This document shows, in pieces, positions 49,860 through 61,416 of a DNA stretch of 64,000 nt. The stretch lies in assembly GCA_038087015.1 (NCBI GenBank), contig JASBNA010000048.1, positions 285,087 to 349,086 on the forward strand, given 5' to 3'. Below the pieces are notes generated by a model that saw only the letters and a program-made list of their open reading frames with translations, made no database searches and was not told where the DNA came from. Position 1 is the stretch's first letter. Every line of letters begins with the position of its first letter. Source of the stretch: Cerrena zonata. Its lineage: Eukaryota; Basidiomycota; Agaricomycetes; Polyporales; Cerrenaceae. The translations under genes were made by a program, and so were the position numbers.

Positions 49860-51690
49860 TTTTGTGTCCATGTATTACGATCCAGTCCTCCCGACTCCTA
49901 TAGAGTACATATTGTTTACATGCGTGGGCTGTGAGCCAGTCTACCTGACTAGAGTAGAATTAGCATTGGCTTATAGGTGGATTATAAATCACTTCGTCCC
50001 AGTCAGCCCGACTAAGATAGATAGTAGTAATTTTGTGTCCGTGCACCATGATCCAGTTGGCCCGATCCAAATTAATATTATGGTTTTCTCATCCGTGAGC
50101 CCTGAACCGATCAGCCCGACTGGTATTAATGTGGCCATTTTTCCATTCATGAGGCTCGAGCCAGTCAGCCAGGCTGGAATTAATGCGACCGTTTTTCCGT
50201 TTGTGAGCCTCAAACTGGTCAGCCAGACTCGAATAAATGCCACCTTTTTTCAATCCATGAGCCTCGAGCCAGTCTGACAGACTGGAATTGATATGGCCGT
50301 TTTCCCGTTCGTGAGCCTCGAGCCAGTCTGACAGACTGGAATTAATGCGACCATTTTTCCATTCATGAGGCTCGAACCGGTCAGCCAGACTGGAATTAAT
50401 GCGACCGTTTTTCAATCCGTGAGCCTCGAGCCAGTCAGCCAGACTGGAATTAATGAGACCGTTTTTCCATTCGTGAGTCTCAAGCTGGTCAGCCAGACCG
50501 AAGTCACAGTGGTATTTCCTTGTTCGTGTGCCATGTAGCAATCAGCCGGACTGAAATTAACGTGGCTATATTTCTATTCGTGAGCCTCGAGACAGTCAGC
50601 CTGACTGAAATTAATGCAAGCGTTTTTCCATTCGTGAATCTTGAGCTGGTCAGCCAGACCGAAGTCACAGTGGTATTTCCTTGTTCATGTGTCATGTAGC
50701 AATCAGCTGGACTGAAATTAAGGTGGTTGTCACTGGATTGTAGCCCAAATTTTAGGCTTCATAAAAGTAAGGTCAAATTTTATAAAAAGTCTCTTACAAA
50801 AGATGATTTTAAGCACCTAAACATTGTCAAAAAATACAGAATTTCAGCAAAATTTGATGAATCATAAAATCCTTGGCTAATTCAGACTTTTGTATTTAAT
50901 TTTTAGACTTTAGAAATATTGAATTTTTGTTTATTTTTTATTGGAGAAAAGTTTACTATGCAAAATTCAAAATTTTGATGCATTTTTGTTTCTCCAAGAG
51001 TGATATAAAATTTAAACTGCTGATTTGGAAAGGTCAGTGATATTGCATACTTAAATATCTCTACCAGATAGTATAATTGACAGAGACTATGATTTATCAA
51101 CAATAGTAGTCTATATCTTCTCTCTAGGCTCTCTATTTATAACACTTTATTTTGATATATACAATTATATTATAATTTCTAGAGAAATAAAAGTGCATCA
51201 AAATTTTGAATTTTGCATAGTAAACTTTTCTCCAGTAAAAAATAAACAAAAATTCAATATTTCTAAAGTCTAAAAATTAAATACAAAAGTCTGAATTAGC
51301 CAAGGATTTTATGATTCATCAAATTTTGCTGAAATTCTGTATTTTTTGACAATGTTTAGGTGCTTAAAATCATCTTTTGTAAGAGACTTTTTATAAAATT
51401 TGACCTTACTTTTATGAATCCTAAAATTTGGGCTACGATCCAGTGTGTTTTCCTGTTCGTGTCTTGCGACGGAGTCAGCCATACTCAAATAAACACTAGA
51501 CAGTTTGGTTGTTGATGCACCTCCACCTAGTCTGCCTGACTGGAACTATTATTTGTAATTTCCTGCGCACGAGCTTTGACCCAGTCAGCCCGACTAGACT
51601 AAGACTCATCTTTTCTTTCATGGATAGCATTAGAAAAATATATATGTAGCTGGGAAGTAACCACTCAGTCTGCCTAGCTGGAGGCAATGT
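49860..51690. repeat. 54-bp minisatellite, split by MITE copy B
   Basis: At 50100-50730 the array has a clear 54-bp period (for instance the GAGCCTCGAGCCAGTCTGACAG phrase starts at 50259 and again at 50313); more degenerate units extend left to about 49860 and right of the MITE to about 51690. Each unit carries a near-palindrome of the type CCAGTCTGACAGACTGG, then GAATTAATG and a T-rich run. A higher-order period of three units shows at 50475-50730. Since 54 is a multiple of three, long frames open by chance on both strands (49864-50277 plus, 50089-50541 minus); I do not consider them genes. Confidence 0.85.
50731..51445. mobile_element. Long-TIR MITE, copy B (CACTA-like ends)
   Basis: This is a close relative of the element at 35533-36245, with ends CACTGGATTGTAGCCC and GGGCTACGATCCAGTG and TIRs of about 240 bp. 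It sits inside the 54-bp minisatellite. It is bordered by TGT on both sides; removing the element and one TGT restores a minisatellite unit of normal length, so the target duplication is 3 bp. It is non-coding. Confidence 0.85.
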
Positions 51691-52007
51691 ATTTAGCACC
51701 TACCAGACTTCAATTCATTGGTATGACACTCTCACTCAATGAAACAGAGAAACCTTGCCACCATCATTTGTATTATACAAGTTCGCATCCGGTATCCGTA
51801 TTCAGCCTCTGCACGCACATCCGACATCCATGCTTACATTCCCTTCTCCACATCCGGCATCCGGATTAATCAAGTTCCATGGGTGTATTGTCCTGCAATT
51901 CTCGCAATTTCCTGACGGCACGAGAAAGAAGATCTTGTGATTGAGTTAATCTTCTAACATATTGCCCAACAAGGTCTCGAGGGATAGAGACATTATATAG
52001 CCATTTC

Positions 52008-52649
52008 TTACATAACGTCAATAATGCTTGCTACCGGGTTGAATGGGGTGCATACCTCTTTTTCTGGCTCATCCCACCAGTGTGGTTTCTGCTCGATTGC
52101 ATCAGTATTCTCATCGTAGGTCCACCAATAGCTCTCTCCTTGTGCGATTTGAGGGACAGTTCCATCAAAGAGCTCCGATAGGTTGCCCATGGATGGAGCG
52201 TTAGGGTCCGGTAGCTGTGTCCAGTCAATGACTGGTGGATATCCATCAATATGCAGCCACCGGAATCTTGCATCGATAGCCTTGCTTAGATGGGTAGTCA
52301 TTAATCCACGGAGACACATATGTGCTAGTGCCTTCTCTAGATTTTCCTACTATACATATAGTATGTGCTGGATGCGACTCAGAGTAAGACCACTCACTGT
52401 TTCTATGGTTAGCCCAATTTCCCACCGCTTATAAACAAGGGCTTTCTTGAAATCTTCTGTCCGGTCCAGAACCATCTTAAATGCCCTAGCGGCCTCATCC
52501 AGCCTCCACATTCGATACAATACTCTCCATGCTACATGTCCCTCAATGGAATATCTACAGTATTCACAAGAATAGTCAGTATTCTCTCCAGAAGAGCAAA
52601 GTAGATGAGTGACGGACAGTCCGTCCTCAGTGTTTTCCTGGTCTGCCAT
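52008..52649 (-). CDS. Hypothetical protein downstream of KDZ transposase (two exons, 196 aa)
   Basis: Exons 52649-52398 and 52346-52008 join in phase 0 (GTGAGT donor, TAGTAG acceptor, 51-bp intron) to give 196 residues, beginning MADQENTEDGLSVTHLLCSS. It has a Cys-containing N-terminal stretch (SCEYCRYSIEGHVAW), a charged helical region (DEAARAFKMVLDRTEDFKKA) and a Trp-rich C-terminal part (FRWLHIDGYPPVIDWTQLPD; ESYWWTYDENTD). I recognise no family. It lies 157 bp beyond the KDZ frame on the same strand, and could instead be a separate 3' part of that transcription unit. Its presence in the ATCCGG-rich block suggests cargo of the element. Confidence 0.55.
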
Positions 52650-52806
52650 TGTGACAAGTACTTTGTGCGGAAGATGAAAGTAGTGGGTAAGGTGATCGAT
52701 GCTTATCAGATCAACAGAGTAAACGTTCACATACTTGTGTATACAAATAGATGTAAACAATATTATAAAATCAACAAACATGCCGGATATAGAAAGGCTA
52801 TAATAC

Positions 52807-55800
52807 CTATCCAGTCATGCGCAATACAGCATTATCTACCTGACTTGCTAGTAAATCCCATGTTCTAGCCTGCTTATGCGCATAAAACCGAAGTCGCGGA
52901 TGGTCCGATTCAGCCTCTGCAGCGCGATGTAGCCATAGGTCTCTTCGGTGCAGATGGAATAATCGTGTCCATAGCATCTCGGCCTTAGTTAGTGCAAGTT
53001 CCTCAGCCCAACGGTCACGTCTAGCTTTTGCCCTAAGCCAGTTGACATGGTACACTTCAGAGGGATATATAAGTCAGAGCACATGAGAACAAATAGAAAT
53101 GCAACAAACATTCATCGAGCCATACCGGATCCTCTCCCGGATCATGTTGGATATGCCAAATCCATGACAAACCATTATTCCTTTCGCCCTGAGTGTTGGG
53201 ATCTATAACAGCAGTACTTGCAGCAAGGTCAGTCTTGTTTTGCACCTTAAACCTGGATAGGACATCCGGTGAGGCTCCTAGAATGTCTAAGGCACGTCTT
53301 GCAGAAGTATAAATCTGAGCGGCTTGATCAATGGACATTTGCAATGTGTGCTTCTCTGCGTAGCTCCTAAGTCTATTCTTGTACCCTGAATTCCCACTGG
53401 CAGGGCGGAACTTTGTGCGGAAATTGAAGGATTTCTGACCGATAGCAATCCGGAGGTAACGTAGCAAATCATTTGCTTGTCCGATTCGGAGATCTAGCTC
53501 GATTGCAGCGAGACCTTGCAAGCGTGTTTTACAAGCAACTTTACCAAATGATGATGGAAGAGGAATGGGTAAGCGCTCTGCCAGACGGCCATCCGCTATC
53601 TCGAAAACAGGTCCATCCGGATTGTGTTGGTCATCCGGGTCCTGCAAATCATCTCCAGCAATGTCTGCCCAGTCATCCAGGATGGCGGATAAGTCCGGAT
53701 CTGCCTCATTGAGGATTGATACAAAGTCTTGTGACTTTGATCGGAAGTTATCAATCTCAGCTTGCAAACTGAGCCGTTTCTCCAGGAGCCGCTTGGTTTC
53801 TTCTGCAGTGGGAAATCTTCCTGCTCTCCGGACCTCCCTTCGAAGTTCAATTCTACTGCTGATTAGCTAGGTCCAATATCCTACCGTAATCACTTACTGT
53901 TGCTCTGTGATACGAAGACCCAATGTGACCCATGATGTTGAGCCTTTGACAGTGGATGTGTTGGGCTGTAACTCCCTATAGATCCATATATTGGCCATGA
54001 CTGTTTTTCCGGGTGCTATTTATGAGTGTAAGCGGGCGATATGGGTAAATAGGGACCAGAAGAAAGACCTTCTTCTTCCTTGACATCAAAGATATCCATT
54101 GCTGTGGGATCCTGGTCTCGTTTCTCTTGGGCATCTGCCTCCTCAGCAGCCCACAGATCACACTTCTGTTTCCCTACGGATTTGCAAAGTGATATAAAAT
54201 CCTCTTCAGATTCCACTGCCTGCTCAACTGCACCTTCCCACTTGCGAAATATTGACAGAACTGCAAATAGAAGTTGATATCAGAAATATAAACATCGGAT
54301 GCATAACATGCACGTCTTACCCATTCCGATCAGTTTCTTCCAGTTCGAATCACCCATATGTGTATCCAAGTACTCCTGTTGATGAAACCATGACATCACT
54401 CTCGCACTCAAGGCAGTATAGTTCAGCAAGTTCCAAAGGGTCTCTATAATTTCGCCGTCAAGCATACCAGCCCCTTGGATAAAGGTGGGGGCATATCTAG
54501 CGAAGCATTCCTTTACATGACCATGAATGTGAAATAGCCCGATACCTCGTTTGAATTCAACGCCATCCGGGAGTCGTAATTCATCAGGCATACCAAGCAA
54601 TCATTTGAGGAAGTTGACCCAAAACTGACACATGATGTCATAGAGAAGGAAGACCAGGAGGGACTGCCGGATATAAAGAATTGCTTGAATAAATGCGTAA
54701 TCCATATAACGTTGCCTTGGGAGATATTAGTAATGTTGATTCAAGTATGATATGTCCTTACCCTTCGCCTTTGCGGAAGTTCACTACTGAGTGCGGGTAA
54801 AAGCAGCCATGACGTCCGCAAGCAATTGCACCAATCCCTGTCACATCTAGATGGGCATGGGATTGATTTTGTTGGGTCACAGCACGATGCTCATGACAGG
54901 ATGGCTCCTGTAACGAATACTTGATTCATATGAGTAGGATATCAACTGTTACTCCTCTTACCAGGGTAACCGGATCTGAGGTTGATGCCAGATACTCCTC
55001 AAAGGGAGCCCGGGTCACCATATACCCATGTCCATCGCTGAGAGGTACATCGTCTGAGTCATATTTCATCTTCAAATGATCTTGCTTGAAGTTTCCATCC
55101 GCCAAGAGCGTCCGCATATATTTCTTCCTGTGGGATAGTTCAATATATGTCCGGAGTAGCATGAGACCGGATACATACCGATCTGGATCGCTCTGCCAGT
55201 CGTTCGGAAGGTTAACACCCGGCTGTGGACATGCAGGACAGAAAAGTGCCAGGCCCCCAGCTGGTATTGCATCCGTTGATCTGTATGCATACCCAGCTCG
55301 TTGTCTTGCTTTCAAGTTTCTCCATTCTCGTGAAATGACCAAGAGCTCCCGGTATTGATTTGGAACCATGGTTGGGAATGCATTTGCTGTGAGCCGAGTC
55401 AGTTTGTCGTAATGTTTTGCTGCAGATGCTTTAGTCTCCAGGTTTTCAAGATCATAGTCATCCAATGCTTCAAATGTGAAGACAGTTCGTGTCTTCTTTC
55501 GCGATGCCGGATACAGCCCCATGTACAGCATCTGGTCGAAGATGGGTATATCCTTTCCTAATATGCAGCGGCATGGGCGTATTCGAAGTTCGTGTACACC
55601 CGAGGCATGAACTGATGTAATTAATGGACAGTGATACGAATCGTATCCTCAATCCGGCTTTTTTGCACGTAGAGGAATACCCCCAGTTGTGGGGTCCCTC
55701 CATGAGTCCTCATCATCACTATCGATATCGAGGAATGAGTCAATGTTGCTGCAAGGATGTCCGGGGATTTCTGGAGAGATACTGGGGGTAGACGTAGGAT

Positions 55801-56492
55801 CAACATCCATGGGGTCCGACTCAACATCAGGAGCGGATGCGGACAGTGAGTTTGGATGAAGATATGCTGGACAGAGATCCCCACAATGCCCTAAGTTCAA
55901 TGTGACACCTGCTTTCGACAGCGATGACCTGTGAAATGCGTTTCCGTCCCACCGAGATACCATATGGAAAGGAAGATTCTGGTGTGACCGGCGTATACAC
56001 TCGCTACAGTACACCGGATCCCCAAAGCAGAAATGGCATCTCCACTGCATCGGGTTTGTCGTTTTCACCGACTTGCAGGTTCTGCAAACTGCATCCATTG
56101 GAGGAGCATCACGCTCAGTAATTATCTTCAAGATGTGGTCACGACACTGTAAAGATTCTCAGAGGAGATCATTTTGGTTCTACAAAACAACTTGCTTAAT
56201 GGTGAACGTGTACAGTACAGCGATCCCTTACATTGCTCCTAACAGGGAGACGTCCCAGCTCATGATGAACTGAATCCTGCATGTCTTGATCAAAGTCACC
56301 AGTCCATTGGCCATCCGGAGTATGAAATGAAGTTGATTGGAAGTGATGTTGAGGTGCTTCCTGCTGAGTTCGCCCAAGGGGAATCTTATGTAGTTTTCGA
56401 CGCTTATGATGAGACCGTAAGGATGATTCCTCATAGACGTTATTGAGGGCATCCTCAGCATGCTGTTCTTTTTTCCGTCGTCCGGGAGCCAT
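52807..56492 (-). pseudogene. KDZ-family transposase (CxC2 type), one premature stop
   Basis: Reading leftward from the ATG at 56492 (MAPGRRKKEQHAEDALNNVY): the CxC2 cysteine cluster (VCRTCK, WRCHFCFGDPVYCSECIRRSH, LPFH, LNLGHCGDLCP; about 56090-55860), then the KDZ core: LTRLTANAFP, LLADGNFKQDHLKMKYDSDD (about 55110-55060), AHLDVTGIGAIACGRHGCFY (about 54850), LLYDIMCQFWVNF (about 54640), FKRGIGLFHIHGHVKECFAR (about 54540), GAGMLDGEIIETLWNLLN, and a C-terminal helical region (LDLRIGQANDLLRYLRIAIG; NNGLSWIWHIQHDP). Several introns of 45-60 bp are evident. A TGA at 54601-54603 falls between VNFLK and LLGMPDELRLPDGV with no intron to remove it; CGA to TGA would explain it. Otherwise the gene looks whole, so it is freshly inactivated, or the stop is a sequencing error. 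KDZ transposases carry an RNase H-like fold and move DNA by cut and paste. Confidence 0.85.
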
Positions 56493-56562
56493 ATAGTATT
56501 TTCGAATAGAGATAGGATTTCAGATTTCGGAGAATACGATGAACTCAACAGGATGAAAGGCT

Positions 56563-57932
56563 TTATGCTAAAGGTGTCATATCCTTAGGCATACGTCTAC
56601 GAATGTTATGCCTCTTTGACCCAATGTAGCTATTGTATTCATGCTGAGTCATCCATAATGCAGATTGAATACCCAGCTCCTTCTGAATGTTTTTCCGCAT
56701 GTACAGCGCCAAAGTGACCCGAGGTGAAACCCGTCGGACTCCATGCCAAAGAGCCCTCCCGCCGAAGATGCAGATTGTACCGGGAGGATTATTTACCCGA
56801 ACACCCAAGTTGGCTAGATATAGTGGCGCATGCCTGTACGGTCCGAAAGATAAGAGAAAGTCAAACCATTTCCATGACTCGTGAAGATCTCGATGGAATG
56901 GAGACTCCCGGTTGGTGATAACGGATATTGCAGTGAACACCATAGGCCATCTACCTAGGGCCTCCTTGCAGTCTCCAGATGCAATCATACTGTCCTTCAT
57001 CTCTTTCGCCATTTTGTACTGTTGGGGATGAGTGATGGCTAGGATACCGGACACAACGGCAAATGGATCGCGAGCGACGGAAAGAAATGTGTGTCCCTCT
57101 GGCCGTTGCAAAAAGGGTGTTGTGTGAGGCGGGCTCTGTCAATATCATATATCAACGCCACCAATATTCCGGATAAAAGTTGAAATGTTACCTTGTGACC
57201 AGCCATGTACCACGCTGCAGACAGATTTGCCAACCCGGTTGAAATATAATTGTTGTCAGGCTCAAAGTACGCTGAATCTGTGCGCCAGGAGCCGCTTTCT
57301 TCAGGACGATGAAATTTCTTGGTGAGTGAAGGCCCAAGGATGCAGACGGCTTGATGAAGCTTATCCTGTTTGGAAACAATTAGACTTCTCAATATATGCT
57401 ATGCCGACCCACAAACCTGGTAATGAGGTGGGATAATTGATGGAAGAATCCAGGTAATTATTCTGCCGGATGGATCAGCAAATACGCGTGGTTCGTCAAC
57501 TTGGACGGTGGGCGAATACTGAGGAGGCCATCGTCTAAGGATCTCTTCCTCCTGCTGAATGTTACCACCACAACCAAGAGAACTCCATTTACAGTCCCTG
57601 CAATACTCAGCAAAGTCCCAGGAGATGTATGCTGACAGGAAGTAAGTCAATTTAATGGTCCGAAAAAGGGAGATATACGCACTGATGTTGGTAAATGCAA
57701 TGATAAGTATTCTAACCACATTTGTACATACATCGAGTAACTCCCGCCCCCATCTGGATGGGCATTCCGGTTCCTGAGGTGGGCTTGGGTGCAAGGTGGT
57801 TACGGCAAGCTCGTACTTGAATAATGCCTGCATGAATGCAGCCACATCGGATGAGTGTTGATCTCCGTTGATGTCGGGAACATAAGTAGACATTCCGAGT
57901 AGAGGGCAGGGTGACGTCAGAGAAGCACACAT
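56563..57932 (-). CDS. TET/JBP-family 2-oxoglutarate/Fe(II) dioxygenase (four exons, 403 aa)
   Basis: Exons 57932-57683, 57631-57417, 57365-57192 and 57135-56563 join in frame to give 403 residues. The N-terminal half contains RVFADPSGRIITWILPSIIP. The catalytic double-stranded beta-helix lies in exon 4: FHRDLHESWKWFDFLLSFG with the metal-binding His294 and Asp296, the LGVRVNNPPGTICIFGGRAL strand, then LWHGV with the distal His344, and SPRVTLALYMRKN with Arg352, the likely 2-oxoglutarate ligand. These are the family hallmarks; TET/JBP enzymes oxidise 5-methylcytosine (or thymine) in DNA. All key residues and the frame are intact. The stop lies 70 bp before the KDZ transposase start on the same strand, and the start faces the 938-aa gene across 248 bp. 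Two ATCCGGAT words lie in that promoter. Fungal TET/JBP genes are known to travel with KDZ transposons. Confidence 0.88.
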
Positions 57933-58180
57933 CGCTTCTATCACATATAGTCTCTATGTTGCAGCTTGTTTGGACTTGATGGTTGGCCAATCCGGATCCT
58001 CAAATGAATGATCCAGAATCTCAGATGCCAGATCCGGATGGAGCAAGATCGAGCTGTCTCAGATCTAACGCAGTCACAGCCATATGGTTTCAGCCCCGGT
58101 TAAACGTTGCATGCAGCACAATGTTACGACCATATATTTGAACTTGAACAACTTCAACTCTAACTTCAACATTCTCAGAA
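57933..58180. promoter_or_regulatory. Divergent promoter region between TET/JBP gene and 938-aa gene
   Basis: These 248 bp separate two start codons pointing away from each other, so they must hold both promoters. Two copies of ATCCGGAT, the word enriched across the block, sit at about 57990-57997 and 58032-58039. The 40 bases before the plus-strand ATG are rich in CAACTT repeats of the type found in fungal leaders. Control by a protein binding ATCCGG is a guess. Confidence 0.45.
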
Positions 58181-61100
58181 ATGGCAAAGACTAAGCAAGC
58201 TACATACAACTTTAGTCCAGCCCAATGTGTACACCTTGAGACACTACTACCTCAATACGTTGACTACTTGAAAGATGATGATGCCAACGGATGTGATCAA
58301 ACGATAGCGGAAGCAGCAGCTATCATCTGTGGTGAAGCAGGAATCAAAGACGAAGCGAAGATGAAATCTGTAACTGCAGTAAGGATTCTGAATGCAATAT
58401 ACATATCCCCCTCTACATTACTAACCAGAGTCCGTTCAGAGCGTTCGTCAGTGGCTCACCATCAAGGCGAGCAATGAGAAGAAGTCTCGGGTGGTGAAAC
58501 CATTCGAAGTCACCGGGAAACAATCATTCCATACTGCCCAGTGGGAATTGACGATCAAACCAGCGGTGTTAAAACTGCAAAAGTTCCAATGTCCTCATCC
58601 GAACAAGCACCCCGACTGGTTGAAGGAGATTATGATAACTCGAGACGCTCTCTGGTCTGGGTTAACGGATGTTGAACGTAAGGTGTATGAGGTTCAAGCA
58701 GTACAGTTCAATGAAGGCACGCTTGCCAAAGAAATTAAAGCCTTGTAAGTGACTTGTACTAAGTATCTACAATGCTTGACTAGAGTATTATTGTCCATTA
58801 TGACAGGTATGGTGATAAACACTTCGAGGAAGAGTTGCAGAAAGTGCTGAATCGATTTGGTGACCTGTTTGATGCACGAATCATTGCAGTAACCGTGCGT
58901 CCGGGTACTGAAGGAATCATGTCTTCCATGTACGAGTTTTAATTGCTTCGACCTCAACCAACTGAGACTGATAGAAGGCCTGCTAATACAGAATGGAGTC
59001 AAAGGGGACGTCAAAGTTCTTGAAAACGTTGCCTGAATCCAAACGGTATCAGTGGAAACCGGCAGAGTACGTGGCCAAGATGCAGGAGGAGTTGGGAGCC
59101 ACAGAGGGTGATGATTCGGATGATCCAACTCTCCGGATGAAATACGATGGGAATAGAAGGCCGATCCTTCCTAGAGGACCGTACGACAGACAGACAGAGA
59201 CCCTCCGGACGCTCTTAGCTGATCTTGTTAGGGAGAATTACAGTAAGTGTTCTGCTGTATCACCTCGATGGACTATTGACATAGTACAATTACTAGACAG
59301 AGTGATGGGGTATCCGAAAACTGTTGTGGGACCTCCATGGAGTCGGATGACTGGTCATTGGTCCCAGTACATTGATCCAAAGTTCTTTCCCTCTCAAGCA
59401 TCGCTTCCGGATGACTTCGATTTGGATGGGTTCGTTTTGCAGCGGCCCCAAAAGATGCTGATTGCATTCATCCTCCAATGGGCAGAGCACGTGGTAGAAA
59501 GACAGGACAAGAAGGACCGTGGTGAACTAGAAGATGGCGAGGAAGTGTTTAGCTGGAAAGTGTATTGGTCATTGAAGAAAGGGACATGGGTGCCGGAGGG
59601 AACTCCAAATGACACGAATGAGGACAAAAGGAAACGTAGACAGAAGAGAAAGCGTGCCACACGGGAGTATGAACAGGACGAGGAGGAAGAGGTGGAAGAC
59701 GAGATCGCGAATGGCTTGAATCAGCTTGATTCCCCCATCGATTTTGGCCCAGCTGGTAACGATATTGCACCGGATGTGGTCAGCTCGAATGCGGATGGCT
59801 CTGGAGTACAGGTGAAGGGAAAGGGAAGCATCCGTCCGGGCTCACCTGCTTCCGTCGGCGATATCTGGTCAGATAGGGTAACATTCCTTCATCAACTTTG
59901 TGATGACATGAATTATCGCAAGCTTGTGAATTGGCTGGACACATTCCAGGTATGTAAAGTCAGGATTTCCGAGTAATGCAAGGTGTATCTAATTCTTTGG
60001 CTATTCTAGACTGATACGCAGCTTCAAGACGAGATAATTCCACGTGCGTGTCCGGTTTTTGGCGCGATCGGATGGGAAAACCCGTTGCCATACCTTCCGG
60101 AGTTGGTCCACATGGGCGTAAATGGTAGTACTATGATTGAGTCTCTTCTGACTCTATGGGAGAATCATGCACAGACACTATGGGGTGTCAATGGAGCGGT
60201 TGAGGAGTTGTTGTTGATTGTAGGTCAACTCATCCACAACGTACGTATTGGTCAATTTGCGCAAAGGGATGCTGAAGACCCATGGCCTGCCCATCTCCCT
60301 GTGTTTCTCTCCTACTCAAACTTTTCGATGGCTATGGAGAACAGAATTACTACCATCTGTGGAGCAATATGGAACACTATTTGCTACACTGCACAGCTGG
60401 AGCTGTTTGGCCAGATGCAGCTGCGACCGGACATGTTTGGGATATCCGGACCGACTCCATCCAGATCCAACACCCGGGCAATTTTGGGGATTGACGAAGT
60501 GCAGTCCTTCATCAGTATGATCCCTAACAATCCTATTCCACCACCTGCCACCTTTGCTGCTCCAACAACTGCAAACACGATGATACCTTCTATGCCCATA
60601 TTATCCTCTGCAACGGGTAATCAATCATCACTTCCACCCATTACACCCTCCAATTCTGCCACACAGGAACCTGTTCCCGTCAAAGAGAAGGGGAAATCGG
60701 TTAAGCCTCGTCAGCCTGCAAGGAAAAAAACCAAGCAGGGTGATGCAAGCAACGCCATTGCTCAGGATTCTGCTCTTAGAGGTGAGTGTCTGGATTTGTG
60801 TATGCGAGGTAAGCCCTTGAAACTCACCGGATCTGTCATAGGTGCATCCGGGGCAAGCGCATCCAGACAAGGTGCATCCGGACAGGGTGCATCCGAGCAA
60901 GCTGCATCCGGACAAGCCTCATCTGGACACCTTGTATCCGGACAGCCGCAACCAGGACACCATTCTGCACATAAACCTGGATCCCTTCCACCTTCTGCAT
61001 CCGGACCGGATGTACCCCGTCCAGAATCATCCGGATCCGGTGCTGTTCGCCATCCGCCAGGCATCAACACGGATGTAGAAGATGATTCTCAGCCACGGAC

Positions 61101-61233
61101 GCTTAGAACCAAGCAGAAGATGATTTGGAGGAAAGACGGTTCCAGAGTTCCTGAACAACAGCCTGCTGAGCCTGTGGCTACAGGTAAAAAGAAAGCTGCA
61201 AAACCTAAATCCAAGAAAAACAGCAAGAAGTAA
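58181..61233 (+). CDS. Large KDZ-block protein of unknown function (five exons, 938 aa)
   Basis: Exons 58181-58378, 58431-58744, 58807-58929, 58992-59949 and 60010-61233 join in frame (phases 0, 2, 2, 0) into 938 residues, starting MAKTKQATYNFSPAQCVHLE. The first half is globular-looking (QWLTIKASNEKKSRVVKPFE; WLKEIMITRDALWSGLTDVE; KRYQWKPAEYVAKMQEELGA) and includes a basic/acidic linker (RKRRQKRKRATREYEQDEEE). The C-terminal part is low-complexity with (G/A)ASGQ repeats and ends in a Lys-rich tail (KKKAAKPKSKKNSKK), suggesting nuclear location. The linking intron at 58930-58991 uses GTACGA; if it is not spliced the frame ends at an early TAA and two genes would result. I recognise no domain. 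Its start faces the TET/JBP gene and its end faces the 61.4-kb gene. Confidence 0.65.
60842..61045 (+). repeat. ATCCGG-containing short repeats inside the 938-aa gene
   Basis: GCATCCGGACAAG-like units recur at irregular 15-20 bp spacing (ATCCGG at about 60848, 60878, 60908, 60938, 60999, 61027 and 61032). On the coding strand they give the ASGQ-type low-complexity repeats. The same six-base word is enriched in non-coding parts of the block, so the DNA word, rather than the peptide, may be what is kept. Confidence 0.6.
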
Positions 61234-61416
61234 TTTTCTCTCTGATCTTCCTGACACAATTCAACTTGTATCTGTTCATAACTTGTGCTCTACACCTCAA
61301 CCGTGCAAAGCCTTCTATTCAAAACCTTTTTATGTCATCCTGCCATGCGATCTCTCAAGAATATATTTTTCCTACAACACTGTCCTTAATCTAAGTCGTA
61401 TACTACCGGAAGTCCT

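Noticed and set aside
49864..50541. Overlapping long frames on both strands with 18-residue repeats (INSSLADWLEAHGLKNGR type)
   Set aside because: They result from the 54-bp minisatellite, whose period is a multiple of three; both strands are open equally and there is no start context or domain.
60762..61070. Minus-strand frame with Cys-Pro-Asp repeats resembling a cysteine-rich protein
   Set aside because: It is the antisense of the ATCCGG repeats in the 938-aa gene; the real frame is on the plus strand and spliced.
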